From positions 26,107 to 90,106 of the forward strand of contig MNTL01000050.1 in NCBI GenBank assembly GCA_001916965.1: DNA of 64,000 bases, written 5' to 3'. A model generated the notes under the pieces. That model saw only the letters and a program-made list of their open reading frames with translations, was not told where the DNA came from and made no database searches. The stretch is from Roseburia sp. CAG:10041_57 (GTDB lineage Bacteria > Bacillota > Clostridia > Lachnospirales > Lachnospiraceae). Shown one piece after another: positions 50,847 through 60,159 of the stretch; position 1 is the first letter of the stretch; every line of letters starts with the position of its first letter. Both the position numbers and the translations under genes were made by a program.

Positions 50847-51614
50847 TTATGCCATTTCCGCATCAATGACATCGCTCATTTCATATTTTCCAGCCGGCTT
50901 TCCTGCAAGGAATTTAGCAGCCTGAACGGCGCCTTTTCCAAATACAGCCTTGGAATATGCCCTATGTGAGAAGGTCACTACTTCATCCATTCCTGCAAAG
51001 ATTACATCATGGTCTCCTACAATCGTGCCACCTCTTACAGAAGAAATACCGATCTCTTTCTCAGATCTCTTCTGTCTCACCTGACTTCTGTCATATACAT
51101 ACTCGTATTGATTACCCAATTCTTCATTGATAGAATCAGCCAGAGCAAGTGCTGTTCCGCTTGGCGCATCTACCTTCAGGTTATGATGCTTCTCTACGAT
51201 CTCAATATCAAATCCTGCCGGTGCAAGAATTCCTGCTGCTTCCTTTAAAATCTTTAACAGCATATTCACACCTAAAGACATATTGGCTGAACGAAGAATT
51301 GCAACTTTTTTAGAAGCCTCTTCTACTGCTGCCAACTGCGCTTCACTTAATCCGGTTGTACATAATACGCACGGAACCTGCTTCTCTACACAATATTTTA
51401 ATAATCCGTCTACTGCCGGTGCTGCACAGAAATCAATTACAACATCAGCTTCCACGTTGCAGTCTGCTATATTGCCAAATACCGGATATGTATTCTGTAT
51501 ATGATTGGATGTATCTACTCCTGCAACGATCTCTGCATCTTTATCTTCTGCAATAATGCCTGTAATGACCTGACCCATTTTACCGTTACAGCCATGCATA
51601 ATGACTTTAACCAT
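50847..51614 (-). CDS. dapB: 4-hydroxy-tetrahydrodipicolinate reductase
   Basis: This 255-residue protein reduces HTPA to tetrahydrodipicolinate with NAD(P)H in lysine and diaminopimelate synthesis. VIMHGCNGKMGQVI is the dinucleotide-binding loop and EKHHNLKVDAPSGTAL is the active-site signature. It follows dapA by 21 bases and shares its lysine riboswitch-controlled transcript. The product feeds both lysine and peptidoglycan. Confidence 0.97.
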   Translation of the reverse strand: MVKVIMHGCNGKMGQVITGIIAEDKDAEIVAGVDTSNHIQNTYPVFGNIADCNVEADVVIDFCAAPAVDGLLKYCVEKQVPCVLCTTGLSEAQLAAVEEASKKVAILRSANMSLGVNMLLKILKEAAGILAPAGFDIEIVEKHHNLKVDAPSGTALALADSINEELGNQYEYVYDRSQVRQKRSEKEIGISSVRGGTIVGDHDVIFAGMDEVVTFSHRAYSKAVFGKGAVQAAKFLAGKPAGKYEMSDVIDAEMA

Positions 51615-51635
51615 TTCTATTCCTCCTGCTGTCTC

Positions 51636-52520
51636 TTATAAAAGTCCGTACTCTTTCATTGCCTTCTCAAGTCTTGCGGCATTCGCATCTTCCATCTCTG
51701 TCAGAGGTCTTCTCAGAACACCTGCCTCTCTGCCCATCAGATTCAGTGCCTTTTTCACAGGGATAGGATTGACTTCGCAGAACAATGAATTAATAAGCTC
51801 TATCGCATCCATCTGCATCTGTGCACTCTCAGCTACCTTGCCCTCAAAGAACTTCGCACAGATATCATGTGTCTGCTGTGGCGCAATATTGGACAATACG
51901 GAAATAACACCTTTTGCACCCATGGACAGAAGAGGTACAATTTGGTCATCATTACCGGAGTATACATCTACCTTGCCCTTAGCCAATGCCATCAGCTTCA
52001 CGAACTGACCAAGATTGCCTGTTGCATCCTTTACACCTACGATATTAGGTACTTCCCCGCACAGGGATACGATCGTCTCAGGCAGCATATTCACGCCTGT
52101 TCTGCCAGGGATATTGTAGAGAATGATAGGTACTTTCACAGAGTTTGCTATCATAGTGAAATGCTCCTTGAGACCATTCTGTGTTGCTTTATTATAATAA
52201 GGAGTAACCAGAAGAAGTCCGTCTACACCTGCTTTCTCAGCTTCCTGTGACAGATAGATTGCTGTCTCTGTACAGTTGGAACCTGTGCCCGCGATTACGG
52301 GGATTCTGCCTGCTACCTGCTTTACACAGAAACGAATACAGTCCAGATGCTCCTCATGTGTCAAAGTGGATGCTTCACCTGTTGTTCCACATACAATGAT
52401 AGCATCTGTATGATTCTCGATCTGAAATTCAATGTGTCTGGCAAATGCCTCGTAATTAACTTCTCCATTCGGTTTCATTGGTGTAACGATTGCTACGCCT
52501 GCTCCTGTAAAAATTGCCAT
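51636..52520 (-). CDS. dapA: 4-hydroxy-tetrahydrodipicolinate synthase
   Basis: From the ATG at 52520 this is a 294-residue TIM-barrel lyase that condenses pyruvate and aspartate semialdehyde. IFTGAGVAIVTPMKPNGEV opens it, CGTTGEASTLTHEEH and YNIPGRTGVNM (catalytic Tyr) follow, and VGVKDATGN contains the Schiff-base lysine. An ATG at 52532 would add four residues but lies on top of the AAAGG site. It is the first gene of dapAB, downstream of a lysine riboswitch and its terminator, so it is repressed when lysine is plentiful. Confidence 0.97.
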   Translation of the reverse strand: MAIFTGAGVAIVTPMKPNGEVNYEAFARHIEFQIENHTDAIIVCGTTGEASTLTHEEHLDCIRFCVKQVAGRIPVIAGTGSNCTETAIYLSQEAEKAGVDGLLLVTPYYNKATQNGLKEHFTMIANSVKVPIILYNIPGRTGVNMLPETIVSLCGEVPNIVGVKDATGNLGQFVKLMALAKGKVDVYSGNDDQIVPLLSMGAKGVISVLSNIAPQQTHDICAKFFEGKVAESAQMQMDAIELINSLFCEVNPIPVKKALNLMGREAGVLRRPLTEMEDANAARLEKAMKEYGLL

Positions 52521-52651
52521 GTAATTCACCATACCTTTCTTATAGCTGTTCTAAATGACTGCTACATCTTATACTATTATAAATCAGATGTAAAGGAATA
52601 CACAGATACTGCTTATTGTATCTGCAAATCGTGTGGAGTCTAAAATAGATA

Positions 52652-52677
52652 AAGCCGACCACACAAATGGTCGGCTT
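52652..52677 (-). terminator. Lysine riboswitch expression-platform terminator
   Basis: AAGCCGACCA (52652-52661) pairs with TGGTCGGCTT (52668-52677). On the minus strand it follows the lysine aptamer directly and is followed by TTTATCTATTTTAG before dapA. It is the expected off-switch hairpin. Confidence 0.85.
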
Positions 52678-52689
52678 CGTTGTTCTTAC

Positions 52690-52862
52690 GAATAAATGAT
52701 AGCTCCCCATCTGTCGATGACAGTCATACAGTTCTTCACTGCATGCCCAAGCAAGACGCTCCCAGGAAGCCTCCTCTTTCGGCGTATTCCCCTTTCCTCT
52801 CTGTTCACAGACGCCTGTCGTCTCCTAGAAAGTACTAATGAAAAACGCAACCTCTATCTCTT
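52690..52862 (-). promoter_or_regulatory. Lysine riboswitch (L box)
   Basis: Read on the minus strand, the leader of dapA carries the conserved lysine-aptamer blocks in order: GATAGAGGTTGCG, TTCATTAGTA, GGAGACGACAGGCGTCTGTG, AAAGGGGAATACGCCGAA, CTGGGAG, TGGGCATGCAGTGAAGAACT, GTATGACTGTCATCGA and GGGGAGCTATCATTTATTCG. These match the five-stem L box. The strong hairpin at 52652-52677 is the platform. Lysine binding should cause premature termination of dapA-dapB. Confidence 0.95.
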
Positions 52863-52889
52863 TTCACATATCGATGTAACTGTTATTTA

Positions 52890-52918
52890 ACTATACACCC
52901 CGCTATATACCCTGTCAA
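52890..52918 (-). promoter_or_regulatory. Promoter of the lysine riboswitch-dapAB unit
   Basis: On the minus strand TTGACA (52913-52918) and TATAGT (52890-52895) have a 17-base spacer. The start would fall about 20 bases before the first aptamer strand. It sits right after the cobO-like stop codon. Confidence 0.8.
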
Positions 52919-52926
52919 CCCTTCTG

Positions 52927-53439
52927 TCAGGATTGCATGGTATTTTCGCGAAATATCTTATAATTCACTTCTTCAATCTTGGATATCTCATCTGCAAGCT
53001 CACATACCTTATCTTCCAGATGTATACCAGTCATAATGATTCCTACATCATCAGCCTTGGCTTCTACAATACGCTGAAGATCCTCTACTGAAATGATTCC
53101 ATTATCTATTAATCCAAGTACTTCATCCAGAATCAGCAGACTGCATTCTCCTGTCGTCAGTACTTTTTTGGCAAAATTAAGACCATTCTTAATATTATGA
53201 ATCTCTTCCTGCTGTCTCTGTTCGGAAAGCTGGGAAAATTCTTCTTCGCTTTTCTCAAAACGGAATATCTTAATCTCCGGCTCCAGACGTTTCAGGAAAT
53301 CGTCATTCTGCATTCCCTTCAGGAAACGGATAATGACTACATTTTCACCATTGCAGGCTGCCTGCAGTGCTCTCCCAATCGCTGCTGCAGATTTGCCATG
53401 ACCTTCTCCACTATATATCTGAACTAATCCTTCTTCCAT
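52927..53439 (-). CDS. ATP:cob(I)alamin adenosyltransferase, CobO/BtuR type
   Basis: This 170-residue protein has the P-loop IYSGEGHGKSAAAIGRAL of CobA/CobO/BtuR corrinoid adenosyltransferases and the segments VVIIRFLKGMQ and SLLILDEVLGLIDNG. It forms adenosylcobalamin or an adenosylated precursor. No other cobalamin gene is nearby, so it probably serves salvage. GAGG precedes the ATG. It is transcribed towards, and ends just before, the dapAB promoter. Confidence 0.9.
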   Translation of the reverse strand: MEEGLVQIYSGEGHGKSAAAIGRALQAACNGENVVIIRFLKGMQNDDFLKRLEPEIKIFRFEKSEEEFSQLSEQRQQEEIHNIKNGLNFAKKVLTTGECSLLILDEVLGLIDNGIISVEDLQRIVEAKADDVGIIMTGIHLEDKVCELADEISKIEEVNYKIFRENTMQS

Positions 53440-53532
53440 ATATATATCCTCATATCTTTACTTGTGAATGTATGCATGTATGATAACACAGTGAATTAGT
53501 TTTGACAATCTAAATTTATTTCCAGTCAGGTT

Positions 53533-54171
53533 CTACTCTTCTTCCTCCTGTGGCAATTCCAGTTTGCTTACAGATACTTCATACGCCACTCTCTTCTCCA
53601 TATTCTCATCAGAAATACGCTTCATATACTCTCTTGACTGGATACGTCCCCATACCAGGCATCTCTCTCCTACCTGGAAATTAGCGGCATATCTGGCATT
53701 TCTTCCCCAGCAGATACATGGGATATAATCGGACTTGCCATATGGACGGTTGACTGCCAGCAGAAGATCTGCAATCTCTCTGCCAAGTGGTGTCTTACGA
53801 TATACCGGCTCCTTGCAGATATATCCGTCCAGGAAGATCTGATTGGTTCTTGCATTCTCGCTGATCTCATCTACAAATTCAATCTCTCTTGCAAATACGG
53901 AAAGAACCAGTTTGTTCTTCTTTTCCTCATGTCTGTTATAAGAGCGGAACTGACCGTTAATGATAACCAGACTTCCCTTATAATCAGCAGTCACATCAAT
54001 CAGTCTCTCCGATACCATAACCGGTATGATATCCGTAGAATCTGAAAGCCGTGCGATTCTGGTGTCTACCATATAGAATCCCTCACCAAAGATCTCATGG
54101 CTGAATGTAAAGTCGCTAACGATCTCTCCCATCACCGTTACCTGATTGTTTTCAATTACCTTATCTGTCAT
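53533..54171 (-). CDS. Tandem OB-fold single-stranded DNA-binding-like protein
   Basis: This 212-residue protein appears to contain two SSB-type OB folds: residues about 6-100 (NNQVTVMGEIVSDFTFSHEI, then DYKGSLVIINGQFRSYNRHE) and about 107-205 (NQIFLDGYICKEPVYRKTPL, then REIADLLLAVNRPYGKSDYI, then PCICWGRNARYAANFQVGER). The second is the better match to bacterial SSB. The usual acidic SSB tip is replaced by a plain Glu run (QEEEE). It may be a house paralogue of SSB, distinct from the replicative one. AAGGGAG precedes the ATG. Confidence 0.82.
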   Translation of the reverse strand: MTDKVIENNQVTVMGEIVSDFTFSHEIFGEGFYMVDTRIARLSDSTDIIPVMVSERLIDVTADYKGSLVIINGQFRSYNRHEEKKNKLVLSVFAREIEFVDEISENARTNQIFLDGYICKEPVYRKTPLGREIADLLLAVNRPYGKSDYIPCICWGRNARYAANFQVGERCLVWGRIQSREYMKRISDENMEKRVAYEVSVSKLELPQEEEE

Positions 54172-54377
54172 TACTATGTTCTCCCTTCTTATCCATTAAG
54201 AATTTTTTCTGGTATGTATTACCATTTATATTCCTCTGTATGTAACTTATTCCTGAATTTATGATTTTCTCCGAAAAACAATTCGTGCTATTTCGGGGTA
54301 CTGTCCAACTTGACAACAAATCTCTCAATATTCTCTTTTTTTTCTACATTTTAGGACTTGCGCACTTCGACAAAAAG

Positions 54378-54406
54378 TTGCAAAATCATAAATCCGGTGC
54401 TATACT
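54378..54406 (+). promoter_or_regulatory. Predicted promoter of typA
   Basis: TTGCAA (54378-54383) and TATACT (54401-54406) are 17 bases apart, leaving a leader of about 110 bases. The rest of the 349-base gap (54172-54520) is AT-rich; an 87-codon open frame in it (54261-54524) lacks a ribosome site and looks spurious. Confidence 0.5.
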
Positions 54407-54520
54407 GATACAGCTTGAACATATACTATATGTTATATCAAAAAATCCTTTAAGATGCTATAGTAATTTAGAACGTATTGTGAAAATTCAATTTTGCACT
54501 ATTAGAATGGAGAATACTTT

Positions 54521-56350
54521 ATGAAACAGAAAAGAGAAGATGTCAGAAACGTAGCCATTATTGCCCATGTAGACCACGGTAAAACGACTCTTGTAGATGA
54601 ATTGCTCAAACAGAGCGGTGTGTTCCGTGAGAATCAGGAAGTTGCAGAACGTGTCATGGACTCCAATGACATCGAGCGTGAACGCGGAATCACAATTTTA
54701 TCTAAAAATACAGCCGTTATGTACAAAGGCACAAAAATCAATATCATCGACACCCCAGGTCATGCTGACTTCGGTGGCGAGGTTGAACGTGTACTGAAAA
54801 TGGTAAATGGTGTTATCCTTGTTGTAGATGCTTTCGAAGGCGCTATGCCCCAGACTAAGTTCGTTCTGAGAAAAGCCCTGGAATTAAAGCTCCCTGTTAT
54901 CGTATGTATCAATAAAATCGACCGTCCTGAGGCAAGAGCCAAGGAAGTTGTTGATGAAGTATTGGAATTATTCCTTGAGCTGGATGCTGACGATTCACAG
55001 CTTGACTGTCCTTTCGTATTTGCTTCTGCTAAAGCTGGTATCGCTTCTCTTGATGAGGACGAGCTTGGTACAGATATGACTCCGCTGTTCGAGACGATTC
55101 TGGATTATATTCCTGCTCCTGAAGGCGATCCTGAAGCAGGCACACAGATGCTCATCAGTACAATTGACTACAACGAATATGTAGGCCGTATCGGTATCGG
55201 TAAGGTAGAAAACGGTACAATCAAGGTAAATCAGGACGTTGTGATCTGTAATCATCATGACCCTGATAAACAGAAGAAAGTAAAAGTCAGCAAGTTATAC
55301 GAATTTGACGGTTTAAATAAAGTAGAAGTAAAAGAAGCAGGAATCGGCGCTATCGTTGCCGTATCCGGTATCACAGATATCCATATTGGTGATACACTCT
55401 GCTCCCCTGAAAATGTTGTTCCTATTCCTTTCCAGAAGATCAGTGAGCCTACCATCGCTATGCAGTTCATTGTAAATGACTCCCCTCTTGCAGGTCAGGA
55501 AGGCAAGTTCGTAACCAGCCGTCATTTACGTGACAGACTGTTCCGTGAGCTGAACACAGATGTATCACTTCGTGTTGAAGAGACAGACAGTGCAGATGCT
55601 TTCAAGGTATCCGGTCGTGGTGAGCTTCATTTATCTGTATTGATTGAAAATATGAGACGTGAAGGCTATGAGTTTGCAGTCAGCAAGGCAGAGGTTCTGT
55701 ACAAGACTGATGAAAACGGCAAGAAGTTAGAGCCTATGGAACTTGCTTATATTGATGTTCCTGAAGAATTCTCCGGCGCAATTATCGAGAAGCTCAGCCA
55801 GAGAAAAGGCGAACTTCGTAACATGGGTAAGGCAAGCGGCGGCTATGCAAGACTTGAGTTCTCTATTCCTTCCCGTGGACTGATCGGTTATCGTGGTGAT
55901 TTCATGACAGATACCAAGGGTAACGGTATCCTTAACACAATCTTCGATGGTTATGGACCTTACAAGGGAGAAATCCAATATCGTAAGCAGGGTTCCCTGA
56001 TCGCATTTGAAGCAGGTGAAGCAATCACCTACGGTCTGTTCAATGCCCAGGAACGTGGTACTCTCTTCATTGGACCTGGTGAAAAGGTTTACTCCGGTAT
56101 GGTCGTTGGTCAGAATGGTAAAGGCGAAGATATTGAAATCAACGTATGTAAGAAGAAACAGCTTACTAATACCCGTTCTTCCAGTGCTGATGAGGCATTG
56201 AGACTGACACCTCCTAAAATCCTGAGTCTGGAGCAGGCACTTGACTTCATCGAAACAGACGAGCTTCTGGAGGTTACACCTACCAGCCTTCGTATCCGTA
56301 AGAAGATCCTTGATCCTACCCTCAGAAAAAGAGCAAGCTTTAAGAAATAA
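54521..56350 (+). CDS. typA: Ribosome-associated GTPase TypA/BipA
   Basis: This 609-residue translational GTPase has the G-domain motifs IIAHVDHGKTTLVDELL (G1), DTPGHADFGGEVERVL (G3) and VCINKIDRPEAR (G4), then EF-G-like domains II, III and V and the unique BipA C-terminal domain (SSSADEALRLTPPKILSLEQ). It associates with ribosomes and helps 50S assembly and stress growth. Length is typical. AATGGAGAA before the ATG supplies the ribosome site. It is the last gene before the AT-rich island. Confidence 0.97.
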   Translation: MKQKREDVRNVAIIAHVDHGKTTLVDELLKQSGVFRENQEVAERVMDSNDIERERGITILSKNTAVMYKGTKINIIDTPGHADFGGEVERVLKMVNGVILVVDAFEGAMPQTKFVLRKALELKLPVIVCINKIDRPEARAKEVVDEVLELFLELDADDSQLDCPFVFASAKAGIASLDEDELGTDMTPLFETILDYIPAPEGDPEAGTQMLISTIDYNEYVGRIGIGKVENGTIKVNQDVVICNHHDPDKQKKVKVSKLYEFDGLNKVEVKEAGIGAIVAVSGITDIHIGDTLCSPENVVPIPFQKISEPTIAMQFIVNDSPLAGQEGKFVTSRHLRDRLFRELNTDVSLRVEETDSADAFKVSGRGELHLSVLIENMRREGYEFAVSKAEVLYKTDENGKKLEPMELAYIDVPEEFSGAIIEKLSQRKGELRNMGKASGGYARLEFSIPSRGLIGYRGDFMTDTKGNGILNTIFDGYGPYKGEIQYRKQGSLIAFEAGEAITYGLFNAQERGTLFIGPGEKVYSGMVVGQNGKGEDIEINVCKKKQLTNTRSSSADEALRLTPPKILSLEQALDFIETDELLEVTPTSLRIRKKILDPTLRKRASFKK

Positions 56351-56362
56351 ATATCATAAACC

Positions 56363-56402
56363 AAACGGCTGTTGCTATCCGATATGGAGGCAACAGCCGT
56401 TT
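56363..56402 (+). terminator. Intrinsic terminator of typA
   Basis: AAACGGCTGTTGC (56363-56375) pairs perfectly with GCAACAGCCGTTT (56390-56402). The following sequence is T-rich but interrupted. It marks the boundary between ordinary chromosome and the AT-rich island. Confidence 0.85.
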
Positions 56403-56495
56403 GATATGATTTTGATTCATTTATAAAATTAGCAGTATAGTTTGTGCATTTTTATTTATCCATTTATAATTCTTAAGATAATTTATACTCGCACT

Positions 56496-57533
56496 TCACC
56501 CTAATTTTATAACTTTTAAATATTTATAATCATCTTTATACTCTTTACTCCTTATCCATTTTATTTTTAAAAACGTTACTAATACAGCCCATCTTTTTCT
56601 TTTACACAATTGCAAAAAAATTCTTTCATATATGTTTCTTCCTTTTACAACGCTTACAATTTTTATAATTTGCTCTTCCGAAAGAAAAATCTCTAATTGT
56701 TTATTTACATTTTTTTCAAAACAGACTATTTCTATAGATTCCTTTATTATTGGATTCAACATAAATACATATATCAATTCCTCATTTTCACTCCAGGCAT
56801 TATTTTTTAAATAATGTCTTCTTATTTCCTTAAATACTTCAAAAAGACTATACCAATTTTCTCTTCGTATTCTTTTCTTTTTAACTAACGAGTTAAAATT
56901 ATCCTGTGAGTATTGATAAAAATTGCAATCCGATATATAAATTGAATCTATGCAATCTAAATAATCTAATATAAAAGTCCAATCTTCACAAATCTTAATA
57001 TCATTTCGAAACCTAATTCTATATTTTCTTATAATATCACCTCTAAAAACTTTATTCCATAATACACTATATAAATATTGTGTTTCTGGTTTAAAAAGTT
57101 TTTTATAATATATCTTTTTACTAACTAATGTAGGTGATTCTACCTTAGTCCCTAATATTTTTGTTTTATATGTAATATCAAATGCCCCTAATACTAAATC
57201 ATAATTTGTGGCTATATTTATTATTTCCCTAACCTTATTATCTTTCCATGAGTCGTCTGCATCCAAAAACATAATGTATTTTCCCTTTGCAATTTCTAAT
57301 GCATGGTTTCTTGCTTTACTTACACCCTCATTTATTACACTATTTATTAAAATACACTCAGCATGGCATGATACAAATTTTTTTATAATATCTAAACAGA
57401 TCTCATCAGATCCATCATTTACAATTATTACTTCAAATTTGGGTAATACTTGGCAATATATACTGTTTAAACAGTTTAGGATGTATTTTTCTCCATTATA
57501 CACAGGTACTATTATTGACAACTCCATTTTCAT
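56496..57533 (-). CDS. Family 2 glycosyltransferase
   Basis: This 345-residue protein has a GT-A nucleotide-sugar domain: ELSIIVPVYNGEKYILNCLN (N-terminal strand), FEVIIVNDGSDE, and MFLDADDSWKDN with the metal-binding DxD-type motif. Its C-terminal half is helical, rich in Lys/Arg, with no membrane segment. It would add a sugar to a peptide, lipid or cell-wall acceptor; in this island it may decorate the product or be unrelated cargo. It overlaps the BtrH-like gene by 4 bases (ATGA) and is the last gene of the operon. No terminator was seen after it. Base composition is much more AT-rich than the genes to the left. Confidence 0.9.
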   Translation of the reverse strand: MKMELSIIVPVYNGEKYILNCLNSIYCQVLPKFEVIIVNDGSDEICLDIIKKFVSCHAECILINSVINEGVSKARNHALEIAKGKYIMFLDADDSWKDNKVREIINIATNYDLVLGAFDITYKTKILGTKVESPTLVSKKIYYKKLFKPETQYLYSVLWNKVFRGDIIRKYRIRFRNDIKICEDWTFILDYLDCIDSIYISDCNFYQYSQDNFNSLVKKKRIRRENWYSLFEVFKEIRRHYLKNNAWSENEELIYVFMLNPIIKESIEIVCFEKNVNKQLEIFLSEEQIIKIVSVVKGRNIYERIFLQLCKRKRWAVLVTFLKIKWIRSKEYKDDYKYLKVIKLG

Positions 57534-58495
57534 AACCCCAACTTATTCATACATTTTGCAAGTTCCTTATACTCCATTAAATATACGTTTTTTATTTGTT
57601 CAACAACTTCTTTTTTCTTTTCTAACTGTCTATTATCATTATATTTATTACAACTTATAGCCATAAGCAATATATCATACCATTTATTTTCTAATTCTTT
57701 ATAAATAATACATAAATCACTACACCATTCTATACTAAATAAAGACTGCATTCTACGATGCATTAGTTTTTTGTGCTCATACCAAACATTAATATACCTA
57801 AAATCTATATATTCGTTCTTTAGAATAATATCTATCAAATTCTCCATCCCACTTATACCATATCTGTAATTTTTATATTCTTCATAATTTCCCCATAAAG
57901 AACTAGTTTTATATGGATTTTCACTTCTAAAAAATAATAATAATTGAGTTAAAACCCTATCACTATCTAATTGGTAATTTACTTTTTCTCCTTTATACAA
58001 TTTAGCTGCTACACCATCTCCATAAAATATATTTGTATCATATATCCTTATATCTTCCCAACAGCAAATATTTTCTTTGTAAATATTTCCTGTATACCCC
58101 CAGTAATATACCCTTCCGTCTTCCTCATATCCCGTTATCAAAATCTCATGCATATAATGTATCCTATGGTATTGATCACTTAAAGGTAAGTAGTAAAAAT
58201 CCACGAAAAGCTCCACTGCCACTCCATGTTTCAATTCATATATTGTCCATTTTTTTAATCCTATCATATGTAAAATATATTTCATTTCATATGCGTAAAT
58301 ATTTCTTATGTTTAAAAAGGGATTACTTTCATAATTTACAAGAAAATTGAATGCATTCATTCCTTCTTTCGCATACATTGTAATATAATTACTTAACATC
58401 CAATTTTCTGCCGTGTCTTGAGTTAATATTATTCCTAAAGGAAATGCATGATGAGCATAACTAATAATATCCGGTTTTGTATATGGGACTTTCAT
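57530..58495 (-). CDS. BtrH N-terminal-like (papain-fold) protein in the maturation cluster
   Basis: This 321-residue protein shows a region like the butirosin BtrH N-terminal domain, a cysteine-protease-like acyl/peptidyl transferase fold: LKHGVAVELFVDFYYLPLSD, then YHRIHYMHEILITGYEEDGR, then YYWGYTGNIYKENICC. The N-terminus has SYAHHAFPLGIIL. A candidate catalytic Cys is not obvious, so it may be a degenerate member. The C-terminal third is helical. BtrH-like proteins occur in natural-product clusters, where they process carrier-bound or peptide intermediates. AGAGG precedes the ATG. The assignment is by pattern, moderate confidence. Confidence 0.6.
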   Translation of the reverse strand: MKVPYTKPDIISYAHHAFPLGIILTQDTAENWMLSNYITMYAKEGMNAFNFLVNYESNPFLNIRNIYAYEMKYILHMIGLKKWTIYELKHGVAVELFVDFYYLPLSDQYHRIHYMHEILITGYEEDGRVYYWGYTGNIYKENICCWEDIRIYDTNIFYGDGVAAKLYKGEKVNYQLDSDRVLTQLLLFFRSENPYKTSSLWGNYEEYKNYRYGISGMENLIDIILKNEYIDFRYINVWYEHKKLMHRRMQSLFSIEWCSDLCIIYKELENKWYDILLMAISCNKYNDNRQLEKKKEVVEQIKNVYLMEYKELAKCMNKLGL

Positions 58496-58540
58496 CTATA
58501 CCTCTTATTTTTTTACTAACTTACTTTACTCTAACAAATC

Positions 58541-60154
58541 TTATAATTTTATCTGCATATCTGAAATTTGCAATAAATCTTTGTCATGAGATGTAAATAT
58601 AACAATTTTATCTGATTTTCGCAACCATTCTATCAGCCACTTTTTTGTATAGGAATCCAGATGATTACTTGGTTCATCTAACAGTAAAATAGCAGAATCT
58701 TTTAACAATGCTCTAGCAATTGAAATTTTTTGGCGTTCCCCACCAGATAAATCATTTTTTTCAATATCTATATTTCTGTCTGCTAAATATAATATTCCTA
58801 TTTTATCCATCACTTTTTCTATTTGCTCTATACTGGCACTGAGATTTCCCAATTTTACATTTTCTCTTACAGTCCCTTTGAATAAAAAAGGATCTTGTGT
58901 AACATATGCTACCTGCGTTCTCCACCACTCTTTATTTAATTCCTTCAATTCTACGGAATCAATCAAGATAGAACCTTTATAATCTACAAGCGCACCACTA
59001 AGAATATTTAATAATGTAGTCTTTCCACTTCCATTTTCACCCATTAAAGCAATCTTACAATTAGATTCAATGCCAAAAGAAATTCCTTTTAACACTCTTT
59101 TCCCATTATATTGATATTGCAGATCTTTTATTTTAATTTTTTCGAATGTATCTGATTTTTTTTCATACGTCTGTTCATGTCCTGTATATAATACTTTCAT
59201 TCTCTCTAGTACATTTTCAAATTGTGGAATCTCCTGAATACATGCCATAAGATTTTGTTCAATTAATGAAAAAACTGGAAAAAAACCAATCATTGCTACA
59301 ACATTACCTGTAGAAATCAATCCCTTTGCTATCATAACAGCACCTATAAACATTATCATCACCATACAAAATGTATCCATAAAAGAAATTAAATTCTCAC
59401 TAACAGCTTTAAAAAACACATTTTTTTGATATATTGTCTCATAATAACTCTGAAATAATTTATCCATTTTTTCTATCCATCTCTTTTTTACTCCAAGCAA
59501 AACATTCATATATGTATTTTTTAACAATTCATTTTCATTTACATAAATATTTGTGGTATATTCCCTTTTTTTCTTATCATAATATGTATTTTTTTCTTTA
59601 AACATCATAGGCAATAATATCTTTATGATTGAAAATACAAAAACAATAATTGTAAATAGGATACTAATATTTGCTGCATGATAAATAAGATATAAACAAA
59701 TTAAAGGAGCTGTAAGTAACTTAACGCATATATTTACATAATGCTGGTAAAATTCTATTGTATCATCTTCAAGTCTGCAAGATACTTCTCCTTCCTCCAT
59801 TTTCTGCACATCATGATATTTCTTCTGAAAATATCTCTTTAAAACTGCACAACTATATTTCAGAGAACGTGAGAAAACAACTATCTCTCCAATCGTTTCA
59901 ATTGCTGGTAAAACCAATATCATTGCTGCCATGCATAATAAAAGTTCTATTAAAAAATATATTCCAAAAGAAAAATTTAACGAAAACACCGCATCTGTGA
60001 ATTTTCCTAAAACCGTTGCCGTAAAAATATTTAAAAATCCACCTACTAATTCTTTAAAAAAATAGAAAAGAATAGCAGGTGCCATAGCCATCTTGCATTC
60101 CTTGATAACTGCATGCCCCACTAAATCCTTATTTTTTATCCCCATACTCCGCAT
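58541..60154 (-). CDS. ABC transporter, membrane-ATPase fusion (exporter half 2)
   Basis: This 537-residue protein has six membrane segments (about 20-300) and a C-terminal ATPase: Walker A GENGSGKTTLLN, Q-loop VTQDPFL, signature LSGGERQK, Walker B ILLLDEPSNHLD and switch FTSHDKDLL. It is a type IV (MsbA-like) exporter half without a peptidase domain. ATG at 60154 is preferred; a TTG three bases upstream is possible. It is five bases from its partner gene, so the two likely form a heterodimer that exports the cluster product. Confidence 0.92.
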   Translation of the reverse strand: MRSMGIKNKDLVGHAVIKECKMAMAPAILFYFFKELVGGFLNIFTATVLGKFTDAVFSLNFSFGIYFLIELLLCMAAMILVLPAIETIGEIVVFSRSLKYSCAVLKRYFQKKYHDVQKMEEGEVSCRLEDDTIEFYQHYVNICVKLLTAPLICLYLIYHAANISILFTIIVFVFSIIKILLPMMFKEKNTYYDKKKREYTTNIYVNENELLKNTYMNVLLGVKKRWIEKMDKLFQSYYETIYQKNVFFKAVSENLISFMDTFCMVMIMFIGAVMIAKGLISTGNVVAMIGFFPVFSLIEQNLMACIQEIPQFENVLERMKVLYTGHEQTYEKKSDTFEKIKIKDLQYQYNGKRVLKGISFGIESNCKIALMGENGSGKTTLLNILSGALVDYKGSILIDSVELKELNKEWWRTQVAYVTQDPFLFKGTVRENVKLGNLSASIEQIEKVMDKIGILYLADRNIDIEKNDLSGGERQKISIARALLKDSAILLLDEPSNHLDSYTKKWLIEWLRKSDKIVIFTSHDKDLLQISDMQIKL

Positions 60155-60159
60155 CAAAT

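Noticed and set aside
54261..54524. 87-codon open frame upstream of typA
   Set aside because: No ribosome site; it spans the predicted typA promoter and has no recognisable domain.
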